DNA of 64,000 nt from Flavobacterium sp. LHD-85 (GTDB lineage: Bacteria > Bacteroidota > Bacteroidia > Flavobacteriales > Flavobacteriaceae), in NCBI RefSeq assembly GCF_030929595.1, contig NZ_JAVFVR010000005.1, forward strand, positions 124,001-188,000, written 5' to 3'. Position numbers and translations under genes: made by a program. Positions 54,049-61,829 of this stretch are shown piece after piece (position 1 is the stretch's first letter; every line of letters begins with the position of its first letter). The notes beneath the pieces were generated by a model. It had not been told where the DNA came from. It was given only the letters and a program-made list of their open reading frames with translations, and searched no databases.

Positions 54049-55443
54049 ATGTTATCAAAAAAGAAAATGCATTTCGAAATTTCGGAGAGGAAAATACTGC
54101 TCCTTTCTTTCGATGCTGTTTTTATTCTATTTGCTTTATATTTATTAAGCGCAATCTTCGATTATCATTATTTCGCCTTTGATTTAAGTAGCTCGCTCAG
54201 TATACTTTTATTAGTCAGCTATCTTTATGCCTTTGGCGTAATATTCGAAATCTACAATTTACAAGTAGCAAGCAATCATCTTCAGATTCTGCAAAACGTT
54301 GTTTTTACTGCTACCGCCACTGTTTTGGCTTATTTGCTTACGCCAGTTCTTTCTCCTGTACTGCCCAAACAAAGATTGGTAATAGTAATATTTTACTTTG
54401 CAATACTAATTACATTACTGCTTTGGCGCTTATTTTATTGCTACTTTTTAGCATCTCATCGTTTTTCGCAAAACGTTGTTTTGATTTGCGATCAGAGTGA
54501 AGTTGAAGAATTAGTTTTAGGACTGGAAAATGTCGATCCGCATTATAAAATTATTGGTTTTGTTAGTTCGGATTCTGTTACAGATGAGAATTTAGATTTT
54601 CATTATGTAAACGAAATAAAGAGAGAAGATTTAGAACGTTTTGTGTCTACACACAATGTCTCAGAAATTGTAATTGCTTCTCAGAAAACAGATGGTATAA
54701 CTCCAGATTTGTATCAGCAGTTGCTTCATTTATTAGAAAAAGGATATATTATACGTGAATACACTCAAGTTTACGAAAGCAAAACACAGCGAATTCCTGT
54801 TCATCATATAGAAAGAGATTTTTATCGATTTTTCCCCTTTAGCAGAAGTAATAGCAATAAACTGTATTTGTTTTTTGTGCGTCTTATAGAAATTATTTTT
54901 TCTATTTTGGGGCTTTTAATTAGTCTAGTTTTTGTTCCGATAATTTTTGTTTGTAATTTTTTCGCCAACAAAGGAAGTCTTTTTTATACTCAAGAAAGGG
55001 TTGGTAAAAACGGAATAGTTTTCAAGATCTACAAGTTTAGGACTATGACCGAGAACTCAGAAACAAATGGAGCTGTTTTTGCTGCTCACAATGATAAAAG
55101 AGTTACTCCTTTTGGTAAATTTATGCGAAAGTCTAGAATGGACGAATTTCCTCAGTTTATTAATGTTTTAAAAGGAGACATGGGAGTAATTGGACCAAGG
55201 CCTGAACGACCATTTTTTGTTGAAGAAATTGCTGCTGTAATGCCTTTTTATGAAACACGTCATGTAATTAAACCTGGACTCACTGGCTGGGCACAGGTTA
55301 ATTATTCTTATGGAGAATCAATAGACGAAAGTTTAGTAAAGTTGCAATATGATCTTTATTACATCAAACACAGAAGTATATTTCTAGATTTGAGTATTAC
55401 GTTCAAAACCATTACTACAGTTTTATTCTACAGAGGCCAATAA
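54049..55443 (+). CDS. Undecaprenyl-phosphate sugar phosphotransferase, WbaP/WcaJ-like
   Basis: A 464-residue polyprenyl-phosphate phosphoglycosyltransferase. It has four N-terminal spans, a CoA-binding-like Rossmann region (about 145-230), a further membrane hairpin near residue 280 and the catalytic domain: RVGKNGIVFKIYKFRTM, SRMDEFPQFINVLKGDMG, GPRPERP and PGLTGWAQVNYSYG. The DE in RMDEFPQ is the catalytic pair. ATG at 54049 is preferred over GTG at 54046. It starts glycan assembly on the lipid carrier and ends the plus-strand locus, meeting a convergent gene after 4 bases. Confidence 0.92.
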   Translation: MLSKKKMHFEISERKILLLSFDAVFILFALYLLSAIFDYHYFAFDLSSSLSILLLVSYLYAFGVIFEIYNLQVASNHLQILQNVVFTATATVLAYLLTPVLSPVLPKQRLVIVIFYFAILITLLLWRLFYCYFLASHRFSQNVVLICDQSEVEELVLGLENVDPHYKIIGFVSSDSVTDENLDFHYVNEIKREDLERFVSTHNVSEIVIASQKTDGITPDLYQQLLHLLEKGYIIREYTQVYESKTQRIPVHHIERDFYRFFPFSRSNSNKLYLFFVRLIEIIFSILGLLISLVFVPIIFVCNFFANKGSLFYTQERVGKNGIVFKIYKFRTMTENSETNGAVFAAHNDKRVTPFGKFMRKSRMDEFPQFINVLKGDMGVIGPRPERPFFVEEIAAVMPFYETRHVIKPGLTGWAQVNYSYGESIDESLVKLQYDLYYIKHRSIFLDLSITFKTITTVLFYRGQ

Positions 55444-55447
55444 ATTT

Positions 55448-56584
55448 TTAAATTATAATCGGAATTGGTTTTTTGTTGCGAATAGCTGTTCGCACTAAAA
55501 CCACTCCGCTTGTAATAATCAATGGTAAAGTGATGAAGAAATGTGCTTTATTGATTAGGAATAAAAAGTAAATCACAAGTATTACAAAGTTGATCAACGA
55601 AAATCTATAAGTCCATAGTTTGTTTTTGAAAATAGAAAACAAAACTAAAAGCAATAAAAGCGGACTAAAAAGCAATACATTATAATTCATCGCCAGTTCT
55701 TGGTGAAAAGAATAAAATCCCATAATAACGAAGAATATCCCAATAAGAGATAAAATCACAAAGTAGATTTTATCGACTATTTTGTTTCTAGCAAAGATTA
55801 CAAAAAGTAGAATAAAAAGATATGTATAGATATTATTCCACCAAGATTTTGGGGTTTCTTTTGTAAATTCTAATAACGTTTTACTTTTGGCAGCAAGAGG
55901 TTTGTTCTGGAAAGTGGTTTTGTCTAAACTGTTTTTCAATTCAAAAGGAAGAAAAATTCTAGTTCCCATTTGATCAACTTTAGTTCCAAAAATAATGCTG
56001 GTGCCCAATTGATCGTAAAAATGACCATCAAAATAAGGAAATAGGATAGAACGATAGGTTTTGTCTGTATCTTCTTTTTTGACAATTACATTTTCGCCTA
56101 AAGTTTTATTCACCACATCAACAACCATCGAAGTGCAGTTTCTATCGATGAATTTATAAGTGTAATAACGCTCTTCAGAATCTAAAACTGCATTTAACTG
56201 ATTAAAAAGTTTTTGTTTTAAATCTTGAGATATCAGTAATTCCTGCTCATAAATGCTTCTTTTCTCGTAAGTGTATTCATTAAAAAAATCTGCATACGAA
56301 TGCACAGTTGCAAAATATTGCAAATCTCCTTTAGCAAACTTTAGAACAAAATTCGGAGTTCTAAAATCAAAAGTTCCGTAATTGTAAACAACGTCAAAAT
56401 TGTTTGTAGGATCTAAAACTCTAATTCCCGTATGTCCAAAATAAGAATATGTTTCATTTCCAAGACCGCAAGTCAAAATACTTATTTTAGCGTCTTTCGA
56501 TAAAGCTAAACTCTGGCTGAAACCAATAAAACCGGTTAAGAATAATAAAATAAAAAGTGCTTTTTTGAACATGACAGTTTTCAT
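55448..56584 (-). CDS. DUF4105 (Lnb N-terminal-like) membrane protein
   Basis: A 378-residue protein with a signal peptide (KKALFILLFLTGFIGFSQS), a periplasmic DUF4105 domain containing ETYSYFGHTGIRV and YKFIDRNCTSMVVDVVN, and about five C-terminal spans. The His in FGHTG and the Cys in RNCTS would be candidate catalytic residues, as the domain is related to Lnb-type lipoprotein-modifying enzymes and NlpC/P60-like proteases. It may start at Met6. It is transcribed after the PorV-like gene, 33 bases away. Precise role is unknown. Confidence 0.8.
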   Translation of the reverse strand: MKTVMFKKALFILLFLTGFIGFSQSLALSKDAKISILTCGLGNETYSYFGHTGIRVLDPTNNFDVVYNYGTFDFRTPNFVLKFAKGDLQYFATVHSYADFFNEYTYEKRSIYEQELLISQDLKQKLFNQLNAVLDSEERYYTYKFIDRNCTSMVVDVVNKTLGENVIVKKEDTDKTYRSILFPYFDGHFYDQLGTSIIFGTKVDQMGTRIFLPFELKNSLDKTTFQNKPLAAKSKTLLEFTKETPKSWWNNIYTYLFILLFVIFARNKIVDKIYFVILSLIGIFFVIMGFYSFHQELAMNYNVLLFSPLLLLLVLFSIFKNKLWTYRFSLINFVILVIYFLFLINKAHFFITLPLIITSGVVLVRTAIRNKKPIPIII

Positions 56585-56617
56585 GATTTAAAATTTTAAA
56601 TGTTTTATGGTTTCTAA

Positions 56618-57685
56618 TTATCTAAAGATACCTAAATCTACTTTCAACGAAAAGATATTAGAATACAAAGCGGTGCTTTGATTTCCTAAATCGGTCAAAG
56701 CGTAATCAATTTGTATGCCTTTATATCTAAAACCTAAACCAATATTAGGTTGAAAATTTACTTTTTCAGTATTATCCAATTGTGTTACATTCTGAAAGTT
56801 TCCTGCACCAGCACGTACGAAAACCAAATCGGTATAGCCAAACTCAAACCCTAGAGCTGGGTCTATACTTACTGCTTTTGAAGAGATGATATCATTGGTT
56901 TGCTCAAATCTCATGTTTAAATTAGCAGAAGTTACAAGACTGCATTCATTGTGAAAATCAAATCGTTTTGAAACGCCCAATTGTGCTTTTGGCAATGTTA
57001 TTTCAGTGCTTTCTGGTAAAGTATTGTTTTCTCCTGGAATTGCATTAGCGATTTTTTCATATTCTTCTTCATCAATATTCCAGACGTTGTAAGTTGTAGT
57101 GATGTCGCGAAGCATTAAACCAAACTTCCAATCATTTTTTTCAAATTGAAGTCCAATATCAAATCCAAAACCCCACGAATTCGCAAATTTTCCAATTATT
57201 CTTCGAATTACTTTTGCATTTACACCATATTGAAACCCGTCAACAGGAAGTTTTCGAGCATAAGAAAAAGTAAAACCATAATCTGCCGTAGAGAAGAGGC
57301 TGATTCTATTGTAATCTATATTTCCTTGATTATCGATTAATTGCGTTGTGTCCATGATGTCATCAACTCCAAAACGAATCATCGAAATTCCCCAAGCACT
57401 TCTTTCATCAATGGGACTTGCATAACCAATGTAATCGTATTGTGCAATATTGGCAAAATAGCTAGCGTGCATTAAAGCAATTTGATGATCTTCAAGATGT
57501 GTCAAACCTGCCGGATTCCAGTAAACAGCATTTACATCATTTGAAGAAGCAGTTACGGCACTTGCCATTCCAAGAGCTGCGGCATCAACCCCAATATTCA
57601 TAAATTCATTCGAATATTTTCGAGCGGTTTGCGCATACTGAAAAGTACAACTCCAAAAGAATAAAAACACTAAATATTTCTTCAA
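56618..57685 (-). CDS. PorV/PorQ-family outer-membrane beta-barrel protein
   Basis: A 355-residue protein with a signal peptide (KKYLVFLFFWSCTFQYAQ). FMNIGVDAAALGMASAVTA, VNAVYWNPAGLTHLEDH and MHASYFANI are the signatures of the PorV/PorQ (UPF0164) group. The rest alternates in amphipathic strands typical of an outer-membrane barrel. Family members take part in type IX secretion in Bacteroidota, but this paralogue has no proven link to it. An exact -7 box lies upstream. It precedes the DUF4105 gene in one operon. Confidence 0.85.
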   Translation of the reverse strand: MKKYLVFLFFWSCTFQYAQTARKYSNEFMNIGVDAAALGMASAVTASSNDVNAVYWNPAGLTHLEDHQIALMHASYFANIAQYDYIGYASPIDERSAWGISMIRFGVDDIMDTTQLIDNQGNIDYNRISLFSTADYGFTFSYARKLPVDGFQYGVNAKVIRRIIGKFANSWGFGFDIGLQFEKNDWKFGLMLRDITTTYNVWNIDEEEYEKIANAIPGENNTLPESTEITLPKAQLGVSKRFDFHNECSLVTSANLNMRFEQTNDIISSKAVSIDPALGFEFGYTDLVFVRAGAGNFQNVTQLDNTEKVNFQPNIGLGFRYKGIQIDYALTDLGNQSTALYSNIFSLKVDLGIFR

Positions 57686-57728
57686 CGTATATGTTTTTGC
57701 AGATCGAGGCCTGTTTTAAAATTTTTAT

Positions 57729-57736
57729 CAAAAATA
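57729..57736 (-). promoter_or_regulatory. Possible -7 promoter box for the PorV-like gene
   Basis: On the minus strand an exact TAnnTTTG box (TATTTTTG) lies 44 bases before the start at 57685. No convincing TTTG-like -33 element is found at the expected distance, so the promoter is tentative. It shares the 192-base intergenic region 57686-57877 with the divergent pssA. Confidence 0.3.
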
Positions 57737-57814
57737 TAATATTTTACTCATCTAATAAGTTCCTTTGCTTAAATATTCCCAAAGTCACGTTTAGAAATAA
57801 AAAACTCTTGAAAA

Positions 57815-57834
57815 AACTCGTTTTGCATCGAGTT
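57815..57834. repeat. Inverted repeat overlapping the pssA promoter
   Basis: AACTCG (57815-57820) and its exact reverse complement CGAGTT (57829-57834) surround an 8-base loop that contains the putative -33 TTTG of the pssA promoter. The symmetry could form an operator or a small hairpin. Six-base arms occur by chance easily, so this is modest evidence. Confidence 0.35.
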
Positions 57835-57849
57835 ATTATACTAAATTTG
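57822..57849 (+). promoter_or_regulatory. Putative promoter for pssA
   Basis: TTTG at 57822-57825 and an exact TAAATTTG at 57842-57849 are separated by 16 bases, slightly less than usual for Bacteroidota promoters. The box is followed by T and lies 28 bases before the ATG at 57878. The -7 element is the stronger part of the evidence. Confidence 0.45.
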
Positions 57850-57877
57850 TTCTCTACCATTATCAAATTTTTAAGCT

Positions 57878-58588
57878 ATGAACATTAAAAAGCATATTCC
57901 AAATCTAATTACATTAATTAATCTTTTTTGCGGTTGCGTTGCAATTGTGTATGTTTCTCAGAACAATTATTTAATGGCTTTTTATATGGTTTGCTTAGGA
58001 ATCTTTTTTGATTTCTTTGATGGCTTTTTTGCCAGATTGTTTAAAGTGTCAAGTCCGCTTGGCTTGCAGTTAGATTCTCTTGCTGATATGGTAACAAGTG
58101 GAGTAACGCCAGGATATGTTATGTATAGCATGTTTACTAATAGTGCTCACGAATTTGGAACACATCCAGCAATTCCGTTTTTAGGATTTATTATCACTTT
58201 AGGATCTTGCTATCGTTTGGCTAATTTTAATATCGATACACGTCAGACTGATTCTTTCATCGGACTGCCAACACCTGCGAACGCTTTATTTATTTTAAGT
58301 CTTCCTTTGGTTATCTCTTTTTCAGATTCTTTGATGGTTTTGGAAATTTTGACCAATCAGTGGGTTTTATTAGTAATAACATTGTGCAGTGCTTATATTT
58401 TAAATGCTGAAATTCCGTTGTTTGCTTTAAAAATTAAAAAATTCAGTTTGAAAGAAAACGCGCTTCAAATTGTGTTTTTGATTATTTCGGTATTAATGAT
58501 TGTTTTGCTTCATTACATTGCAATTCCATTGATTATTGCTTTTTACGTGTTCTTGTCGATCATTAATAATCTTTTTTTGAAAAAGTAA
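57878..58588 (+). CDS. pssA: CDP-diacylglycerol-serine O-phosphatidyltransferase
   Basis: A 236-residue integral membrane enzyme with the CDP-alcohol phosphotransferase signature DGFFARLFKVSSPLGLQLDS and the following LADMVTSG. NLITLINLFCG at the N-terminus and about eight spans are typical. It makes phosphatidylserine, the precursor of phosphatidylethanolamine, in the inner membrane. The shorter size and SSPLG variant fit the Bacteroidota/Gram-positive type PssA. A GH25 gene follows after 9 bases. Confidence 0.92.
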   Translation: MNIKKHIPNLITLINLFCGCVAIVYVSQNNYLMAFYMVCLGIFFDFFDGFFARLFKVSSPLGLQLDSLADMVTSGVTPGYVMYSMFTNSAHEFGTHPAIPFLGFIITLGSCYRLANFNIDTRQTDSFIGLPTPANALFILSLPLVISFSDSLMVLEILTNQWVLLVITLCSAYILNAEIPLFALKIKKFSLKENALQIVFLIISVLMIVLLHYIAIPLIIAFYVFLSIINNLFLKK

Positions 58589-58597
58589 TTCTGTTTA

Positions 58598-59452
58598 ATG
58601 GCAAGAAAAACGACTTATCGTAAAACTTATTCAAGAAAACCAGCTGGAAGATCTTTTCTAAGCAGACTTTTTCGAGGACTTTTATTGATTTTTTTCGCAC
58701 TTTTATTCATTGGGATAATTTATCATTATCGCAAGGGGCTTGCTTATTATTTAGGTTTTAAAACCGAAAAAGTTTTAGATGAAGATGAGGTAGACAAACA
58801 TCTTTCTGATGTGCGAAATATTAGAGTTCTCGAAAATCATAAAGGAAAAGTTATTGGAATTGACGTTTCTGAATTTCAAGGCAAGGTAGATTGGGAAGAA
58901 GTTGAAATTTTGGATGAAAAATATCCTGTTCAATTTGTTTTCATTCGTGCAACTGCTGGAAATGACCGTGTTGATAGACAGTTTAAAAGAAATTGGGAAG
59001 GCGCAAAAGAGAATAAGATAATGCGTGGTGCCTATCACTATTATCGTCCAAACGAAAATTCAATAGAGCAGGCCGATCTTTTTATCAAAACAGTAAAATT
59101 GCAAAAAGGAGATCTTCCGCCAGTTTTAGATATCGAGAAATTGCCTAAAAATCAATCTTTAGACAGTTTGAAAAAAGGATTAAAGCGTTGGCTCGTTAAA
59201 GTTGAAAAACACTATCAAGTTCGTCCAATCATTTATTCGGGAGAACGGTATTATTCGGATTTTTTAAAAGAAGAATTTGGAGATTATTTGTTTTGGATAG
59301 CCAATTATAATTTCTACAGAGAAAAAATTGAAGATGATTGGTTGTTTTGGCAATTTACAGAAAAAGCTTCTTTGCCAGGAATCAAGCATCGTGTTGATGT
59401 TAATATCTACAATGGCGATTTAGAACAATTGCATTTTATTACGGTTGAATAA
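58598..59452 (+). CDS. Membrane-anchored GH25 lysozyme-like muramidase
   Basis: A 284-residue protein with a basic, Arg-rich N-terminus, one membrane span (FRGLLLIFFALLFIGIIYHY), then a GH25 domain. The catalytic acids are Asp178 and Glu180 in PVLDIEK; Asp89 in GIDVSEFQG and the YHYYRP motif complete the barrel pattern. The enzyme would cleave the MurNAc-GlcNAc bond of peptidoglycan from its inner-membrane anchor. It converges on the small minus-strand gene after 22 bases. Confidence 0.9.
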   Translation: MARKTTYRKTYSRKPAGRSFLSRLFRGLLLIFFALLFIGIIYHYRKGLAYYLGFKTEKVLDEDEVDKHLSDVRNIRVLENHKGKVIGIDVSEFQGKVDWEEVEILDEKYPVQFVFIRATAGNDRVDRQFKRNWEGAKENKIMRGAYHYYRPNENSIEQADLFIKTVKLQKGDLPPVLDIEKLPKNQSLDSLKKGLKRWLVKVEKHYQVRPIIYSGERYYSDFLKEEFGDYLFWIANYNFYREKIEDDWLFWQFTEKASLPGIKHRVDVNIYNGDLEQLHFITVE

Positions 59453-59474
59453 CTTTCGTTTATAAAACTTAGAT

Positions 59475-59696
59475 TTATTTCAATAAAACCAAAATAACAA
59501 TTATTATAAAAGGCAATAAGAGCATTACAGAATACGGATTTGCAAAATTTATAGTATAGCCCATCCATTGAATCTTTTTGGGAGGGAGCAATCTTTTGTC
59601 TTTTGGGTTATAATAACAGGTGTTGAAGAAATACCAATTCTTTGGGTCTTTGTGCCAATTGTCGTAATCTTCCTGAGTTGGTTTTTCTGATTTCAT
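59475..59696 (-). CDS. Small DUF5808-type membrane protein
   Basis: A 73-residue protein. The soluble part has a conserved look: WHKDPKNWYFFNTCYYNPKDKRLLPPK, shown here by its core NPKDKRLLPPK and MGYTINFANP, which match DUF5808. One C-terminal membrane span follows (VMLLLPFIIIVILVL). Function is unknown. It sits downstream of lptB across a 73-base gap with a palindromic repeat. The pattern argues for a genuine gene in spite of its size. Confidence 0.75.
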   Translation of the reverse strand: MKSEKPTQEDYDNWHKDPKNWYFFNTCYYNPKDKRLLPPKKIQWMGYTINFANPYSVMLLLPFIIIVILVLLK

Positions 59697-59710
59697 TTGT
59701 AAATTAGTTT

Positions 59711-59766
59711 ACAGTCTCGGTCACAGTATTCAGTGTTCACTGTGACTGACAACTGAGACTGAATAC
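59711..59766. repeat. Palindromic intergenic repeat (REP-like)
   Basis: The 73-base gap between the DUF5808 gene and lptB contains nested inverted arms: CAGTCTC (59712-59718) with GAGACTG (59755-59761), GTCACAGT (59720-59727) with ACTGTGAC (59739-59746), and AGTATTCAG with CTGAATACT. The elements CAGT, CTGA and GTGA recur throughout. It can form a long imperfect hairpin. It resembles short dispersed palindromes seen between genes in Flavobacterium genomes; here it could also attenuate transcription after lptB. Confidence 0.75.
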
Positions 59767-59769
59767 TTT

Positions 59770-60510
59770 TTAAAACTCCAATTTCTTTTTACGAAGCTCG
59801 AAGTTTTGTCCAAGATAAACACGACGAACCATTTCGTCTTCTACCAGTTCTTCTGGAACTCCAGCTTTAAGAATTCCTCCTTCAAACATTAGATATGTTT
59901 TATCAGTAATAGCTAGAGTTTCTTGAACGTTGTGATCGGTAATTAAGATTCCGATGTTTTTATTTTTTAACTGCGCTACAATTCGCTGAATATCTTCAAC
60001 CGCAACAGGGTCAACTCCAGCAAAAGGCTCATCCAATAAAATAAATTTTGGATCGGTGGCCAATGCGCGGGCAATTTCTGTACGACGGCGCTCACCTCCA
60101 GAAAGTAAATCGCCTCGGTTGGTGCGAATGTGTTCTAAACTGAATTCTTCAATTAAACTTTCCATTTTGGCAATTTGCTCTTCTTTAGAAAGTTTAGTCA
60201 ATTGTAAAACGCTCAAAATATTGTCTTCAATGCTTAATTTTCTAAAAACAGAAGCTTCTTGTGCCAAATAACCAATTCCTTGTTGAGCACGTTTGTACAT
60301 CGGATAGTCGGTAATGTTTAAATCATCAAGAAAAATGTTTCCTTGATTTGGTTTTACCAATCCTACAATCATATAGAAAGACGTTGTTTTTCCAGCTCCA
60401 TTTGGACCCAAAAGCCCTACAATTTCTCCTTGATTTACTTCAACAGAAATTCCTTTTACAACGCTTCGTCCTTTATAGGTTTTGATTAAATTATCGGCTC
60501 TTAGCTTCAT
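59770..60510 (-). CDS. lptB: LPS export ABC transporter ATP-binding protein
   Basis: A 246-residue ATPase. Walker A GPNGAGKTTSFYMI, signature LLSGGERRRTEIARAL, Walker B FILLDEPFAGVDP, the YLAQEASVFRKLSIEDN Q-loop region and the TDHNVQETLAI switch are textbook LptB. The protein powers transport of lipopolysaccharide from inner to outer membrane through the Lpt bridge. It lies downstream of kdsD, linking this block to LPS. A 160-base repeat-rich gap precedes it. Confidence 0.95.
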   Translation of the reverse strand: MKLRADNLIKTYKGRSVVKGISVEVNQGEIVGLLGPNGAGKTTSFYMIVGLVKPNQGNIFLDDLNITDYPMYKRAQQGIGYLAQEASVFRKLSIEDNILSVLQLTKLSKEEQIAKMESLIEEFSLEHIRTNRGDLLSGGERRRTEIARALATDPKFILLDEPFAGVDPVAVEDIQRIVAQLKNKNIGILITDHNVQETLAITDKTYLMFEGGILKAGVPEELVEDEMVRRVYLGQNFELRKKKLEF

Positions 60511-60516
60511 TTTTTT

Positions 60517-60670
60517 TAATTAGATAATATCTTAATTAGATAATGTGTCAATTTGATAATGAGATAATTATTATCTCTGTTGGCAAAATAAGATAAAATA
60601 AATTAATCAATTAAACGAATTAACATATCGTGTGAAAATTATCTAATTGACTAATTATCTCATTTTCTAA
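60517..60670. repeat. A+T-rich repeat block with inverted TTAGATAAT units
   Basis: The gap upstream of lptB contains several copies of TTAGATAAT/GATAAT and GTCAATT, then, about 60 bases on, the same units in reverse orientation (ATTATCTAATT, TTGAC, AATTATCTCAT). Inside lies the perfect palindrome GAGATAATTATTATCTC (60561-60577). The whole is an imperfect inverted repeat of some 150 bases. No gene is present. A clear promoter for lptB is not visible. Confidence 0.7.
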
Positions 60671-61021
60671 TTATTTGCCTTGCTCTTCAAGCGCTTCCCA
60701 GAATTCGTAAGCTCTTCTTAAATGAGGAATTACAATTGTTCCTCCAACAAGAGTAGCAATTCCCATTGCTTCCATCATTTCTTCTTTAGAAACACCTTCT
60801 TTGTAGCTGGTTTCTAAATGGTATTTTACGCAGTCGTCACATCTTAAAACTGCCGATGCTACCAACCCTAAAAGCTCTTTTGTTTTTACATCAAGAGCGC
60901 CTTCGGCATACGCATTGGTGTCAAGATTAAAAATTCGCTTTACAATTTTGTTGTTGTCAGCAAGCAGTTTTTCGTTCATTTTAGAACGATAGTCGTTAAA
61001 TTCTTGAACTATATCAGACAT
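60671..61021 (-). CDS. Carboxymuconolactone decarboxylase (AhpD-like) family protein
   Basis: A 116-residue all-helical protein with the CxxC redox motif and following His: Cys61, Cys64 and His68 in RCDDCVKYHLE. The late segment MEAMGIATLVGG is also characteristic. Family members include alkylhydroperoxidase AhpD partners and decarboxylases; the CxxC favours a redox role. It overlaps tatC by 8 bases, so it belongs to the kdsD-tatC operon. Confidence 0.88.
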   Translation of the reverse strand: MSDIVQEFNDYRSKMNEKLLADNNKIVKRIFNLDTNAYAEGALDVKTKELLGLVASAVLRCDDCVKYHLETSYKEGVSKEEMMEAMGIATLVGGTIVIPHLRRAYEFWEALEEQGK

Positions 61022-61829
61022 TTTCTTTTAATTTATTTTTATAAACAATCTTCGAAATTAGAATACTAACCTCGTAAATAAGCAACATCGGAATTGCAAC
61101 AATGGTCTGGCTCACAACATCTGGCGGCGTCACAATTGCAGCAATAATTAAAATAATTATGACAGCATATTTCCAATATTTTCTTAAGAATTCAGGAGTT
61201 ACTAATCCTAATTTTGTTAAGAAATAAATAGCAATTGGAAGTTCGAAAAAGATCGCGCTTCCAAGAATACTTGTTTTAACCATTCCCATATAAGATTCTA
61301 GAGTAAATTGGTTTTTTACCACATCACTGATAGAGAATGTAGCAACGAAGTTTACTGACATCGGAATTACAACAAAGTATCCAAATAACACTCCTAAAAA
61401 GAAAAGTAAAGAAGAAACAAAGATGAATAATTTTGCATTTTTTCTTTCTTTCTCATAAAGTGCAGGGCTGATAAACTTCCAGATTTCCCATAAAATATAA
61501 GGAAAACTAAGGATGAAACCTGCCAAAAGACACATCCAGACAAAAATATTGACCTGACCTTCCATTTCGGTATTTTGAATAATGAAGTTCAGTTCTGTAA
61601 TACAGATGCTGTCAGCAAATCCTAATGAGTGAGATAAGTCGCAAAACCAAACATACGTAAAGAATGTTGGTCTAATTGGACCTAAAATAATTTGATCAAA
61701 TAAATAATCGCTAATAAAATAAGTGACAATTGCCATAATAATTGTTGCAAGTGTACTTCTAACCAATAACCATCTCAATTCTTCAAGATGATCTAAAAAT
61801 GACATTTCGCCAAGATTTTTCTTTGCCAT
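61014..61829 (-). CDS. tatC: Twin-arginine translocase subunit TatC
   Basis: A 271-residue six-span membrane protein. The N-terminal FLDHLEELRWLLVRS, the first-loop and mid-helix segments, and FELPIAIYFLTKLGL are TatC hallmarks. The longer first periplasmic loop (LGPIRPTFFTYVWFCDLSHS onward, about residues 50-90) is common in Bacteroidota. It recognises twin-arginine signal peptides and with TatA forms the export pore. It overlaps kdsD by 1 base. tatA is not in the window. Confidence 0.93.
   Translation of the reverse strand: MAKKNLGEMSFLDHLEELRWLLVRSTLATIIMAIVTYFISDYLFDQIILGPIRPTFFTYVWFCDLSHSLGFADSICITELNFIIQNTEMEGQVNIFVWMCLLAGFILSFPYILWEIWKFISPALYEKERKNAKLFIFVSSLLFFLGVLFGYFVVIPMSVNFVATFSISDVVKNQFTLESYMGMVKTSILGSAIFFELPIAIYFLTKLGLVTPEFLRKYWKYAVIIILIIAAIVTPPDVVSQTIVAIPMLLIYEVSILISKIVYKNKLKENV

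Noticed and set aside
57691..57888. A plus-strand 65-codon open frame before pssA
   Set aside because: It has no recognisable motif, is rich in Lys/Ile/Phe as expected for random A+T-rich DNA, overlaps the pssA promoter and start, and lies in a divergent intergenic region.
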